Below are positions 49,022-58,093 of a stretch of 64,000 bases of DNA, piece by piece. The stretch lies in NCBI RefSeq assembly GCF_902459735.1, contig NZ_CABPRV010000001.1, forward strand, positions 682,001 through 746,000. Direction: 5' to 3'. The stretch is from Pandoraea capi (GTDB lineage Bacteria > Pseudomonadota > Gammaproteobacteria > Burkholderiales > Burkholderiaceae). Both the position numbers and the translations under genes were made by a program. How positions within the stretch are numbered: the first letter of the stretch is position 1; each line of letters begins with the position of its first letter. The notes under the pieces are model-generated. The model worked only from the letters and a program-made list of their open reading frames with translations, was not told the DNA's origin and did not search any database.

Positions 49022-49897
49022 ATGGCGGAAGTCACTGCCCCGCTTACATCCTTCGACGCCGTCACCGGCTTCCTCGCCGCCAACGCGGTTCACTACGGCC
49101 TGTCGTTCGTGCAAGCCGTGCTGATTCTGCTGGTCGGCTTCTGGATTGCCAAACGGTTGTCACGCTTCGTCCACAAGACCCTCAGTCGTTCGCAGCACTT
49201 CGATGCCACGCTCAAGCCGCTCATCGAGTCGGTGGTGCTGTGGTCGGTGCGCATCATCACGATCATTGCCGTGCTTGCGCAGTTCGGTGTGCAGACGGCG
49301 AGCATCATTGCGGTACTCGGCGCAGCCGGTCTTGCCATCGGGCTCGCCTTGCAAGGCACACTGCAAAACATCGCGGCCGGCACGATGCTGCTGGTGCTGC
49401 GTCCGTTTCGCAATGGCGACTACGTGACGGCCGGGTCGGCTGTCGCGGGTACCGTGGAAGAGATCGGCCTGTTCACGACGACGCTGACGAACGCCGACGG
49501 CATCTACGTCTGCGTACCGAACAACCAGATCTGGGGTCAGCCGATCACGAACTACAGTCGCAACGCCACGCGTCGCATGGAAATCACCGTCGGCATTGCG
49601 CTCGACGATGATCTCGACGCCGCAATGAACGCCCTGCGCGAGCACGTGACCGACGACGACCGCGTACTCAGCACGCCGGCGCCGGAGATCATGGTCAAGC
49701 AAGTGAGCGACAGCGCCGTCATCGTCAATGTTCGCGTGTGGTCGCTGCTTGGCAATTACTGGGGACTGTACTGGGACCTGCAACGTAACGTGAAGGAGAC
49801 GGTCGAGGGTGTCGGTTGCTCGTTGCCCTATCCGACACGCACCGTCATGCAGGTGCCGACGCAGACGATCCCGGACTCGGCCCAACCGCGACACTGA
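49022..49897 (+). CDS. mscS: Small-conductance mechanosensitive channel MscS
   Basis: A 291-residue MscS-family inner-membrane channel that opens under hypo-osmotic stress. Three membrane helices are visible at about 25-45, 68-90 and 94-125. The third is the Gly/Ala-rich pore helix ASIIAVLGAAGLAIGLALQGTL. The beta domain (FRNGDYVTAGSAVAGTVEEIGLFTTTLTNADGI, with PNNQIWGQPI) and the C-terminal alpha/beta domain follow. Its stop codon abuts the stop codon of the convergent mtgA with no base between them. Confidence 0.93.
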   Translation: MAEVTAPLTSFDAVTGFLAANAVHYGLSFVQAVLILLVGFWIAKRLSRFVHKTLSRSQHFDATLKPLIESVVLWSVRIITIIAVLAQFGVQTASIIAVLGAAGLAIGLALQGTLQNIAAGTMLLVLRPFRNGDYVTAGSAVAGTVEEIGLFTTTLTNADGIYVCVPNNQIWGQPITNYSRNATRRMEITVGIALDDDLDAAMNALREHVTDDDRVLSTPAPEIMVKQVSDSAVIVNVRVWSLLGNYWGLYWDLQRNVKETVEGVGCSLPYPTRTVMQVPTQTIPDSAQPRH

Positions 49898-50656
49898 TCA
49901 CTGCGGCAACTCCGCCGCCCCCATGCGGCGCGCGATCACCCCGGCGCGCTGCGCGAGGTACGGCGAATTGCGGTGGGTATCGAAGTAGCGCGGACGCGGC
50001 AGCATCACCGCCAGCCGCGCCGCCTGCCACGGCGAGAGCTTCGATGCAGGAATGCCGTAGTAGTAGCGCGCGGCGGCTTCAGCGCCGAAGACGCCCTCGC
50101 CCCACTCCACCGAGTTGAGATAGATCTCGAAGATCCGCTGCTTGTCCATCCAGAATTCGAGCATCCAGGTGATGGTGAATTCTTCGGCTTTTCGCAGATA
50201 ACTCTTCTCGCTCGAGAGGAACAGGTTCTTGGCGAGTTGCTGCGAGAGCGTGGAACCGCCCGCCACGATACGTCCCTTCTTCTGATTCTTCTCCCACGCG
50301 CCGAGCATTGCGTCGATTTCGTAACCGTCGTGATTGACGAAATTCGCGTCTTCGCTGGCGATGATCGCGCGTTTCAGATTGCGCGAGATCTGGTCGTACG
50401 GCACCCATTGATGCTTGAGTGTGGCATTGGGATCGGTCTCGCGCAAACGCGTTTGTGCCGCCCGCATGAACGCCGTCGACTGCGGATTGAAGCGCACCCA
50501 CCAGCCGATTTGCAGGAAATAATAGAGCTGCGTCGCGAGCACGCCGACAATCAGCAACGTAATGACGTAACCCGTCCATTGCCACGGTCCCCAGGCACGC
50601 TTGCGGCCCGAGCCTTTCGTGCGCGGCGTGTGCGACGTGCGTCGTTGCGCGGCCAT
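49898..50656 (-). CDS. mtgA: Monofunctional peptidoglycan glycosyltransferase
   Basis: A 252-residue inner-membrane enzyme that polymerises glycan strands from lipid II. It has one N-terminal membrane helix (about 28-47) and a periplasmic GT51 domain. The catalytic glutamate is E102 in IIASEDANF, and [16 protein letters not shown] and RKAEEF mark the rest of the fold. No transpeptidase domain is present. It lies 9 nt after aroE on the same strand, an arrangement conserved in betaproteobacteria. The reason for pairing shikimate and wall genes is not known. Confidence 0.95.
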   Translation of the reverse strand: MAAQRRTSHTPRTKGSGRKRAWGPWQWTGYVITLLIVGVLATQLYYFLQIGWWVRFNPQSTAFMRAAQTRLRETDPNATLKHQWVPYDQISRNLKRAIIASEDANFVNHDGYEIDAMLGAWEKNQKKGRIVAGGSTLSQQLAKNLFLSSEKSYLRKAEEFTITWMLEFWMDKQRIFEIYLNSVEWGEGVFGAEAAARYYYGIPASKLSPWQAARLAVMLPRPRYFDTHRNSPYLAQRAGVIARRMGAAELPQ

Positions 50657-50665
50657 CGGCGCGAA

Positions 50666-51538
50666 TCAGCCTTTTGCCGCGAGCCGGGCGCGCAACGCGG
50701 CGCGCACGACGTCAGTCGACGGACGCACACCGCGCCACACGGCAAACGCTTCCGCCGCCTGCTCGACGAGCATGCCCAGGCCATCCGCCGCGCGATCGGC
50801 ACCTGCTGACAGCGCGTGCGTCATGAATACCGTTGGCTGTGCGCCATACATCATGTCGTACGCCAGCGCCCCGGCGGTATAAGTGCCGGCGGGCAACGGC
50901 GGGACGTCTCCCTGGAGACTGCCTGCCGTCGCGTTGATGACGACGTCGAAACTGCCCGGAACCGCATCCCAGCCACCGCCGGCGAGCGACACCGCCTGGC
51001 GTTTGGCCGCATCGGTGAAACGGCCGACGAGTTCGTCGGCACGCGAGGCCGTGCGGTTCGCGATGAACAGCGTCGCCGGCTTCGCTTCGATCAGCGGCAG
51101 CATCGCACCGCGCGATGCGCCCCCCGCACCGAGCAACAGCACACGACGCCCCGCCAGCGACACGCCAAGCGGGCCTTCGATGTCGCGCACCAGCCCGACA
51201 CCGTCGGTGTTGTCGCCGGTAATCCCATCCGCATCGAACACCAGCGTGTTGACCGCGCCGGCCGCCTGGGCACGCTCGGTGAGCCGATCTGCCAGCGCGT
51301 GCGCTTCGAGTTTGAAGGGGACGGTGACGTTGGCGCCGCGCGCACCGTGTTCGATGAACGTTCGCACCGTTGCAGCGAACGCGTCGAGAGGCGCGAGCAA
51401 GCGCTCATAAGTGAGGCGCTGCGCCGTCTCGCGCGCGAATTCCGCGTGGATGAACGGCGATTGGCTATGTTCGACTGGATGGCCGATCACAGCGTAGCGA
51501 TCGGCGGGCAAGTCCCCGGCAGGCATTTGGTTTGTCAT
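50666..51538 (-). CDS. aroE: Shikimate dehydrogenase (NADP+)
   Basis: A 290-residue enzyme of the aromatic amino acid pathway that reduces 3-dehydroshikimate. The substrate site SQSP is at 25-28, the catalytic lysine is K76 in NVTVPFK, and GDNTDGVGL and the NADP motif LLGAGGASRGAM follow. The ATG at 51538 gives the normal N-terminus. It is the first gene of aroE-mtgA. A second shikimate gene of the window, aroQ, is 8 kb away. Confidence 0.95.
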   Translation of the reverse strand: MTNQMPAGDLPADRYAVIGHPVEHSQSPFIHAEFARETAQRLTYERLLAPLDAFAATVRTFIEHGARGANVTVPFKLEAHALADRLTERAQAAGAVNTLVFDADGITGDNTDGVGLVRDIEGPLGVSLAGRRVLLLGAGGASRGAMLPLIEAKPATLFIANRTASRADELVGRFTDAAKRQAVSLAGGGWDAVPGSFDVVINATAGSLQGDVPPLPAGTYTAGALAYDMMYGAQPTVFMTHALSAGADRAADGLGMLVEQAAEAFAVWRGVRPSTDVVRAALRARLAAKG

Positions 51539-51552
51539 CGTTTTCAAAGACG

Positions 51553-51579
51553 CGGCGCCTGGCTTTCGCTCAGGCGCCG
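51553..51579 (-). terminator. Hairpin between lpxO and aroE
   Basis: A 9-bp stem CGGCGCCTG/CAGGCGCCG with a 9-nt loop lies about 50 nt after the lpxO stop. The following minus-strand bases CGTCTTTGAAAA give only a weak T-tract. Confidence 0.5.
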
Positions 51580-51630
51580 TGATGTCATGCAGCAAAGTCA
51601 GGCGTTGGGCCGTGATTCAGCGGGCGCCGG

Positions 51631-52527
51631 TCACCATAGTATCCACAGCAGGATACCCCCGAACAACGCCCATTTCACCGCATAGTACACGTGCCGGTTC
51701 CACGCCTTGAGGCGTTTGCCGACGATGCGGATCGAGTAAATATACTTGAAAGCCTTGTTCAGCCCGCCGGTTCGGTCGCCCGCATCGTTCGGCGAGGCGG
51801 CGGCACCGACCAGATGACGTCCGAACCAATGGTTGATCGCCTGTGACCAGCGATACTTCATCGGACGCTCCACGTCGCAAAACAGAATGACACGGTTCTG
51901 GCCGCTCTGGTTCTCGGCGTAATGGATATACGTCTCGTCGAACACCACGCCCTCGCCGTCGCGCCAGCTGTATCGCTGGCCGTCCACGTCGATGTAGCAA
52001 CGATCGTCGTTCGGCGTGATCAGCCCAAGGTGATAGCGCAACGACCCGGCATACGGATCGCGGTGACGCACCAGACGGCTGCCATGCGGCAACTCGGCGA
52101 ACATGGCGGCCTTGATCGTGGGGATCTTGCTCACGAGGCGGGTCGTCACCGGGCAGAGGTCATTGGCGGACGGATGCGCATCGTCATACCACTTGAGATA
52201 GAAGCGCTTCCAGCCGCTTTTGAAAAACGAATTGAAGCCAACGTCGTTGTACTTGTCGGACGCCTTGATGCGGCTCGCCTCAAGCAGCGTCACCGCTTCG
52301 GCACGAATGACTTCCCAATTCTGACGCAACGGTTCGAGCTCGGGAAAGTTGTCGGTCTTCAGATAGGGCGTCGTCGGTACGCGAGAAAACGCGTACATGA
52401 ACACGTTCAGCGGTGACAAAAACGTGGAGTGGTCAGAGAGCTGACGGAAGAATTTGTGGCGGACCTTACCGCGGAAATGCACGTACATAGCGCAAGCAGC
52501 AATGATCGCCAGGATGATCCATTTCAT
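51631..52527 (-). CDS. lpxO: Lipid A hydroxylase LpxO-like (aspartyl/asparaginyl beta-hydroxylase family)
   Basis: A 298-residue Fe(II)/2-oxoglutarate-dependent dioxygenase with a membrane anchor at 1-18 and a hydrophobic C-terminus (YAVKWALFGGILLWILW). The iron triad is H155-x-D157 in RHRDPYAGSLRYH and H202 in TYIHYAENQ, with R212 for 2-oxoglutarate. LpxO adds a 2-hydroxyl to a lipid A acyl chain at the inner membrane. Membrane anchors at both ends fit LpxO better than peptide hydroxylases. A consensus TATAAT lies 32 nt before the start. It stands alone between the TonB-like gene and aroE. Confidence 0.85.
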   Translation of the reverse strand: MKWIILAIIAACAMYVHFRGKVRHKFFRQLSDHSTFLSPLNVFMYAFSRVPTTPYLKTDNFPELEPLRQNWEVIRAEAVTLLEASRIKASDKYNDVGFNSFFKSGWKRFYLKWYDDAHPSANDLCPVTTRLVSKIPTIKAAMFAELPHGSRLVRHRDPYAGSLRYHLGLITPNDDRCYIDVDGQRYSWRDGEGVVFDETYIHYAENQSGQNRVILFCDVERPMKYRWSQAINHWFGRHLVGAAASPNDAGDRTGGLNKAFKYIYSIRIVGKRLKAWNRHVYYAVKWALFGGILLWILW

Positions 52528-52558
52528 GGCGGACTTTCCGGTTCAGGAAAACCCAGCA

Positions 52559-52564
52559 ATTATA
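52559..52564 (-). promoter_or_regulatory. Candidate -10 box of lpxO
   Basis: TATAAT on the minus strand, in an AT-rich patch 32 nt before the lpxO ATG. The -35 region has no strong match. Confidence 0.5.
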
Positions 52565-52690
52565 GAAATGTTTGGAAAGTTTTACTGGGCAGGTCCCAAG
52601 GTAATGCGATATCCGGCGTCATGAAAAGAAAACGCGAGGGTGGTGCCACTCGCCGTTGACGCGACACCGTCTATCGGTGTCGGCGAAGGC

Positions 52691-53650
52691 TCACTGCGCT
52701 GCGCCGCTCGCCGGTGCGGCAAGCGTTTGCGCCAGGACGCCCTGACGCGTGAATGTCATGCGCGTGACGATTTCGAGAATGTCATATCGCTGCTTCATTT
52801 CTGGCGAGAAATCGCCGAACGGCGCGCTCGCCTGCACGATGGCGACCGCGCGACGATCCAGATCACGATTGCCGGAACTACGCGTGACCTCCACGCCGAC
52901 AACGTTCCAGCCATCCTTGTGATACCCGAGTCCGCCACGTTGATTGACGTTAAGCGTGACGATCAGCTCACCGTACAGGCGATCGTTGCCGATCTGCGGA
53001 AAATGCTCGGTACCGTATCGTTCGATGCGATGACGCAAGGTGTCGAAGTAACGCGCGTAAGCCACTTCTCGCGTATTCGCGGTGACCTGCCCGCGTTTGG
53101 GGCGCGTCTGATAAGCCCGCAACTGTTTGTCGATTTCCGCCTGCAAGCGCGCGATCTGCTGATCAACGGTCTGGTCGTCAAGACCCTGCCCGCGCTGTGG
53201 CGAATCGGTCCGGTTGCGTTGCGCTTCCGGCGTGGCCGCGTATTGGCTGCGAAGCTGCGAGAGCAGCTTCTCCTGCGTAGCCTCCAGATCGCTCACGTTG
53301 CGCTGCATTTGCGCGATGGGCGCCCCATCGCGATCGACCGAACGCGAGGTTAGCGGCGACGTCGCGCGCTCACCGTCATGCTCGCCACCGCCCACGAGGT
53401 TGGCCTGCGCGAGCGCGGTCGCCTTGTCCGGCGCATTGGCCGACTTCGCGTTGACGAGCACGACTTCGAGCGGCGTATCCGCGCTATGCAAACGGAAACT
53501 GTCGGGGGCCACGAAATGCACGGCCAGCGCGAGCAGATGCACCACCGCCGAGAAGATCAGGCCGGTGGCCAGCGGATGCTCGCGCATGAGCGACCAGCCG
53601 CGGCGACGCGCCGCGACCAGATTGCCCGAAGGAAGTGCGGGTTTCAGCAC
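52691..53650 (-). CDS. TonB-like energy transducer family protein
   Basis: A 319-residue membrane protein with one N-terminal helix (about 27-46) behind a basic leader, a Gln/Ala-rich periplasmic region with coiled-coil potential (about 110-185), and a TonB C-terminal-type domain at about 215-305 (GELIVTLNVNQRGGL, SSGNRDLDRRAVAIV). It lacks the long Pro-Glu/Pro-Lys spacer of true TonB, and no exbB/exbD is nearby. A role in energy transfer to an outer-membrane partner is possible but unproven. Its ATG overlaps the RNB-nuclease stop by 7 nt. A small hairpin CGACACCG-TCTAT-CGGTGTCG (52662-52682) follows the gene. Confidence 0.8.
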   Translation of the reverse strand: MLKPALPSGNLVAARRRGWSLMREHPLATGLIFSAVVHLLALAVHFVAPDSFRLHSADTPLEVVLVNAKSANAPDKATALAQANLVGGGEHDGERATSPLTSRSVDRDGAPIAQMQRNVSDLEATQEKLLSQLRSQYAATPEAQRNRTDSPQRGQGLDDQTVDQQIARLQAEIDKQLRAYQTRPKRGQVTANTREVAYARYFDTLRHRIERYGTEHFPQIGNDRLYGELIVTLNVNQRGGLGYHKDGWNVVGVEVTRSSGNRDLDRRAVAIVQASAPFGDFSPEMKQRYDILEIVTRMTFTRQGVLAQTLAAPASGAAQ

Positions 53651-55836
53651 GCGGGGCTGGCCGACGCGTCGTGCGCACCTGCCGCCATCAATGCAGCCGC
53701 CATCGGAGAAGTGCTATCGGTAGCATTGGCGGACGACGAAGCCTGCGGTGCATCGTCGGCCGCCGCCGACTCCGCGTCAGCCTGAGCGCTCACGTCGCCT
53801 TGCGTGCCGTCGGCGCCTTCAGTGCCATCGGGAGTCCCTTCAGCACCGTTGGCACCGTCGTTACCTTCACCGCCCTCACCGCCTTCACCACCGTCGCCCG
53901 CACCGCCGTCGCCTTCGTCATCGTCGTCGGCAAGCGCGGACGGCACAGCGCCGAGCACCTGCGCGATGCGCACCGAAATGCTGAGCGTAACCACGTCGAA
54001 CGAAAGCACGTCGAGCATGATCTGCGTACCCCGTGCGTGCAGACCCAGTCCCGGCACGATCAGCGTGAGCGGAATGTCGTTCAGACGAACCGTATCGCCC
54101 TTGAGCACGCTCGCCTGCACTTGCGACTTGTTCTCCTGAATCAGCCAGCGCATGCACCAGTAGCGCTCCATGCGGCTCTGATGCTCGCCGTATGCTGCGT
54201 ACGCCGCTTCGAAGCTCGACACGGTGGCATACAGATCGGCATCTTTCGGTTTAAAAGGCGCTGCAAGCTTTGCCGTCACGCCGTGACGCACACAGGCGAT
54301 CAGTTGCCACTGATTGACCAAGTCGACGTATCGACGCAGCGGCGACGTGCTCCACGCATACTGCTCGACACCGAGGCCTTCATGCGGCGCAGGCGACGTC
54401 TGCATGCGCGTACGATTCACGCCATATGCACGCTGCGCACGATAGATGCCCGGCACGCCGCACTCGGCCAGCAGGCGACCCCAGCGGCTGTTCGCGAGAA
54501 TCGCCATTTCGGCAACGATCAGATCGAGCGGTGCGCCGCGCAGACGCTGCTTGATCGTCACATGTTCGCCGTCGACGTAGAAATTGAAGTCGGTCTTGTT
54601 CTGCGTTTCCGGACGCAGGCCATAGCCCACACGCGCGGCCTGACGCTTGTCGTACAGCGACTGCGCGAACGGCCACAACAAACGCAGTTCTTCCTTGTGC
54701 GGATATTCACCGCTGCCGTCGGCCAGTGCTTCGGCGGTAATGATCGCGTCGAGTTCGTTGTGACGCAGGTTTGCCGAGATCGGCACCCGCTCGGCACGCG
54801 TCTCGGTCGTCACGATTTCATACGTGTCGGCCTTGACCACGACGTACAGCGACAGCGCCGGACGCGCCCCCCCTTCGGCGAGCGTATAGGCTTCGACCAC
54901 CGAGTCGGGCAGCATCGTGATCTTCTCGCCGGGCGAGTACACCGTCGACAGTCGCACGCGCGCGATCTCGTCGATGGGGTCGCCACGCGTGATCCCCAGC
55001 GCCGGGGCCGCAATGTGGATGCCCACGCGCAGCAGCCCGTCGGGGAGCAGTTGCACCGAGAGGGCGTCGTCGATTTCCGTCGTCGTCGAATCGTCGATGG
55101 AGAACGCCTGAACGTCGGCGATCGGCAGATCGTCGGCCGGCAAAGGCGTCGGCCCGAGATCGGGGAAACCGGTACCGCGCGGGAAGTGTTCGTAGAGGAA
55201 CGCGGCCTCGTGATAGGCGCGCGGTGACGCGATACCGCCGCACGCGAGCATCACCTCGGCATGGGTCTTGCCCAGCGCGATGGCGGCGGCGTCGAGCGCC
55301 TTCCATTCGATGGCGTTCTTGTCGGGACGGAACAGCAACTGCAATTCCTTGCCCTTGAGGGCGTCCGGCAATTCACCCGCAATCATCTGATCGGCATAGG
55401 ACGCCTGCAACTCGGCCTGCTGCTGCTTGCGCGCCAGCCCGGCGAGCGCGGCTTCCAGTTGCTCCTGCGCAGCACGCTGGTACTGACCACGGCCCTTGCG
55501 GCGGAAATAGATGGGCGACGCCTGCAACGCCAGCGCCAGACCGGCCTGCTGGGCAACGCTCGCGCCTTCACCGAAATATTCGGTGGCAAGCACGGGAAAC
55601 GGAAATTCGTCGGCCGGCGCGCATTCCCACAGGAAACTCATGTCGATATCCTGTGCTGCGGCCTGCGCCTGCGCGATCAGCTCGGCAGGCGTGGGCGACT
55701 CGAAACGCAACAGGACATCGCGTCCCTTGATCTTGCTGCGACGCCCGCCAGGCAGTTCCACCTGATACGACTCGCCCTGCTGCGACAACACCGTGCCAGC
55801 CTTGAAGCCGCCGGATTCCTCAAAAAAAATGTTCAT
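53644..55836 (-). CDS. RNase II/R family 3'-5' exoribonuclease with acidic C-terminal tail
   Basis: A 730-residue exoribonuclease. The RNB catalytic domain runs from about 235 to 560 with the acidic cluster D248, D249, D256 and D257 (SIDDSTTTEIDDALS). The N-terminal 230 residues are unlike the cold-shock domains of E. coli RNase II. After the RNB domain, residues about 575-630 may be a degenerate S1-like domain. The last 97 residues (from 634) are a Gly/Asp/Glu-rich and then Ala/Ser-rich low-complexity tail. The start at 55836 is preferred over 55854 because MNIFFEESGGFKAG is protein-like. Translation is coupled to the TonB-like gene. It is not RNase R by length and layout. Confidence 0.88.
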   Translation of the reverse strand: MNIFFEESGGFKAGTVLSQQGESYQVELPGGRRSKIKGRDVLLRFESPTPAELIAQAQAAAQDIDMSFLWECAPADEFPFPVLATEYFGEGASVAQQAGLALALQASPIYFRRKGRGQYQRAAQEQLEAALAGLARKQQQAELQASYADQMIAGELPDALKGKELQLLFRPDKNAIEWKALDAAAIALGKTHAEVMLACGGIASPRAYHEAAFLYEHFPRGTGFPDLGPTPLPADDLPIADVQAFSIDDSTTTEIDDALSVQLLPDGLLRVGIHIAAPALGITRGDPIDEIARVRLSTVYSPGEKITMLPDSVVEAYTLAEGGARPALSLYVVVKADTYEIVTTETRAERVPISANLRHNELDAIITAEALADGSGEYPHKEELRLLWPFAQSLYDKRQAARVGYGLRPETQNKTDFNFYVDGEHVTIKQRLRGAPLDLIVAEMAILANSRWGRLLAECGVPGIYRAQRAYGVNRTRMQTSPAPHEGLGVEQYAWSTSPLRRYVDLVNQWQLIACVRHGVTAKLAAPFKPKDADLYATVSSFEAAYAAYGEHQSRMERYWCMRWLIQENKSQVQASVLKGDTVRLNDIPLTLIVPGLGLHARGTQIMLDVLSFDVVTLSISVRIAQVLGAVPSALADDDDEGDGGAGDGGEGGEGGEGNDGANGAEGTPDGTEGADGTQGDVSAQADAESAAADDAPQASSSANATDSTSPMAAALMAAGAHDASASPAC

Positions 55837-55913
55837 GAAACAGCCATCGATCACAATAGGCGATATTGTAGCCCGCCAATGTACGGCGGTTTAGAGCAGA
55901 ACGGGCAAACGCG

Positions 55914-56525
55914 TTATTCGCCCGCGGACGGGCTTGCTGCGCCTGGGGAAGACGGTACGTCGATGCCGGCAAAGCGCAGCACGTCGTCCATATAGTTGGC
56001 GAAATCGGAAATCCCGTGGTCGCTGCCCTCAATCAGCGTGAGCTTGGCCCCGGGGTACTTCGCCAGCATGTCGCGATAGTCGAGCGTCTGGTCACCGGTC
56101 GCGGCCACCAGGCAATAGCGCTCGGGACGCGTGATCTGCGCCACGTCGATCATGCGCAGTTCATCCAGATGACGGGGCTCGACAACGATGGAGCCGCCGC
56201 CGTGCCACATCGGCTGCTCGCCGAGCCACTTGCCGAGGTCGTCGTACGGGCGCGTTGCCGGATTGAGCAATACGGCCCGGCATCCGAGCTTCTCCGCCAG
56301 ATACGTCGCGTAGTAACCGCCCAGCGAGCTTCCCACGATGGTCAGCGCATCGGGCACCACCCCCGCGAGCAGGCGTTGGGCATCGACGACGGCCGCAAGC
56401 GGTGACGGCGGCAGTTGCGGGCACGCCCAGGCGTGACCGAGGCCAAGCCCGTGCATGCGGGCGGCCATCAACTGCGCCTTGAAAGATCGCGGCGACGAAC
56501 GGAAGCCGTGCAGATAGAGAATCAT
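55914..56525 (-). CDS. YqiA-type alpha/beta-fold esterase
   Basis: A 203-residue cytoplasmic alpha/beta hydrolase of the YqiA/UPF0227 family. The N-terminus MILYLHGFRSSPRS is characteristic. The nucleophile is S67 in GSSLGG, and the likely acid and histidine are in GSDHGISDF near residue 177. CCCGGGA lies just before the ATG at 56525; an in-frame ATG at 56546 is less likely. The C-terminal 15 residues are unconserved. It follows mpl by 42 nt and may share its transcript. The natural ester is unknown. Confidence 0.87.
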   Translation of the reverse strand: MILYLHGFRSSPRSFKAQLMAARMHGLGLGHAWACPQLPPSPLAAVVDAQRLLAGVVPDALTIVGSSLGGYYATYLAEKLGCRAVLLNPATRPYDDLGKWLGEQPMWHGGGSIVVEPRHLDELRMIDVAQITRPERYCLVAATGDQTLDYRDMLAKYPGAKLTLIEGSDHGISDFANYMDDVLRFAGIDVPSSPGAASPSAGE

Positions 56526-56567
56526 GTGAGTCCCGGGAAAATCCATTCGGTGAATGCGACGACTCGC

Positions 56568-57950
56568 TCAGACTCGCGCGGCAAGCGCGTCGAGCAATTT
56601 CTGATGAATGCCGCCGAAGCCGCCGTTGCTCATCACCACGATCTGGTCGCCCGGTTGTGCCGCCGCCGTGACCGCGCGCACCAGTCCGTCGATATCGCTG
56701 AACGCCTGTGCTCGCGCGCCCAGCGGGGCGAGGGCTTCCGCCAGATTCCAGCCGAGGGCATCTTTGCCGGACGGCGCGCCGTAGCCGAACACCAGGTCGG
56801 CATCGGCCAGACTCGCCGGCAACTGTGCCTTCATCACACCCAGCTTCATCGTGTTCGAACGCGGCTCCAGCACGGCCAGAATGCGTGCGTTGCCCGCCCG
56901 GCGGCGAAGTCCGGCGAGCGTGGTCTGGATGGCGGTCGGGTGATGGGCGAAATCGTCGTAGACCGTCACCCCATTGGCTTCGCCCCGCACTTCCATGCGG
57001 CGCTTCACGTTCTGGAACTTGCCCAGCGACGCCGCGCCCTGCTCCGTCGGCACCCCCACGTGGCGGGCGGCAGCCAGTGCCGCCAGCGCGTTCATCCGGT
57101 TGTGCTCGCCCTGCAGCGACCACTTCACTTCACCGGCCGCCTTCGGGCCCTGATGAACCCAGAAGGCTTCCTGTCCCGGCGCCAGCGTCTCGTTGGCTTG
57201 CGACACGTGCCAGCCGTCCGCCACGCCGAAACGCTCGACCTCGCTCCAGCAGCCACGGGCCAGCACACGGTCGAGCGCCGGCTCCCGACCGTTGACGATC
57301 AGACGGCCTTGGCCCGGCACCGTACGCACCAGATGGTGGAATTGCGTCTCGATGGCCGCCAGATCCGGGAAAATGTCGGCGTGATCGAATTCCAGGTTGT
57401 TCAGGATGGCCGTGCGCGGGTGGTAATGGACAAACTTGGAGCGCTTGTCGAAGAACGCCGTGTCGTACTCGTCGGCTTCGATGACGAAGAAATCGCTGTC
57501 GGTCAGCCGCGCCGAGATACCGAAGTTCATCGGCACGCCGCCCACGAGGAATCCGGGGTTGTAACCCGCGTCTTCGAGAATCCAGGTCAGCATCGACGTC
57601 GTGGTCGTCTTGCCATGCGTGCCGGCCACCGCCAACACCCACTTCTTCGACAGCACATGCTCGCCGAGCCATTGCGGGCCCGACGTGTAGGGCAGATTCC
57701 GATTCAGGATCTCTTCCATCAGCGGGTTGCCGCGCGACACGACGTTACCGATGACGAACAGGTCGGGCTCCAGGGACACCTGATCGGCGTCGAAACCTTC
57801 GATCAGACGAATGCCCTGCGCCTCGAGCTGCGTGCTCATCGGCGGATAGACATTGGCATCGCAACCCGTGACGGTGTGACCGGCCTGACGGGCGAGGACC
57901 GCCAGACCGCCCATGAACGTGCCGCAGATGCCAAGAATATGAATATGCAT
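56568..57950 (-). CDS. mpl: UDP-N-acetylmuramate:L-alanyl-gamma-D-glutamyl-meso-diaminopimelate ligase
   Basis: A 460-residue Mur-type ligase that joins recycled murein tripeptide to UDP-MurNAc. It begins MHIHILGICGTFMGGLAVLA, the Mpl-specific start, and has the ATP-binding loop AGTHGKTTTT, EADEYDTAFFDKRSKFVHY and the C-terminal ligase domain. The frame is open to 58046, but the ATG at 57950 is the family start. With amgK and murU in the same window it completes a wall-recycling set: AmgK and MurU supply UDP-MurNAc and Mpl adds the peptide. Confidence 0.95.
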   Translation of the reverse strand: MHIHILGICGTFMGGLAVLARQAGHTVTGCDANVYPPMSTQLEAQGIRLIEGFDADQVSLEPDLFVIGNVVSRGNPLMEEILNRNLPYTSGPQWLGEHVLSKKWVLAVAGTHGKTTTTSMLTWILEDAGYNPGFLVGGVPMNFGISARLTDSDFFVIEADEYDTAFFDKRSKFVHYHPRTAILNNLEFDHADIFPDLAAIETQFHHLVRTVPGQGRLIVNGREPALDRVLARGCWSEVERFGVADGWHVSQANETLAPGQEAFWVHQGPKAAGEVKWSLQGEHNRMNALAALAAARHVGVPTEQGAASLGKFQNVKRRMEVRGEANGVTVYDDFAHHPTAIQTTLAGLRRRAGNARILAVLEPRSNTMKLGVMKAQLPASLADADLVFGYGAPSGKDALGWNLAEALAPLGARAQAFSDIDGLVRAVTAAAQPGDQIVVMSNGGFGGIHQKLLDALAARV

Positions 57951-58093
57951 GGATGGGGAGCGTGGTGAGAACGGGCCGAACCCGTGCGGGAAATGGGAGT
58001 GCCAAGGGAGTGGTGCCAGCGAAGTGCCGAACGCCAAGGTCTCCATTGTACCTGCGGCGCGAACGGCAATGCCTTTCGGGTATCATCGTCCGC

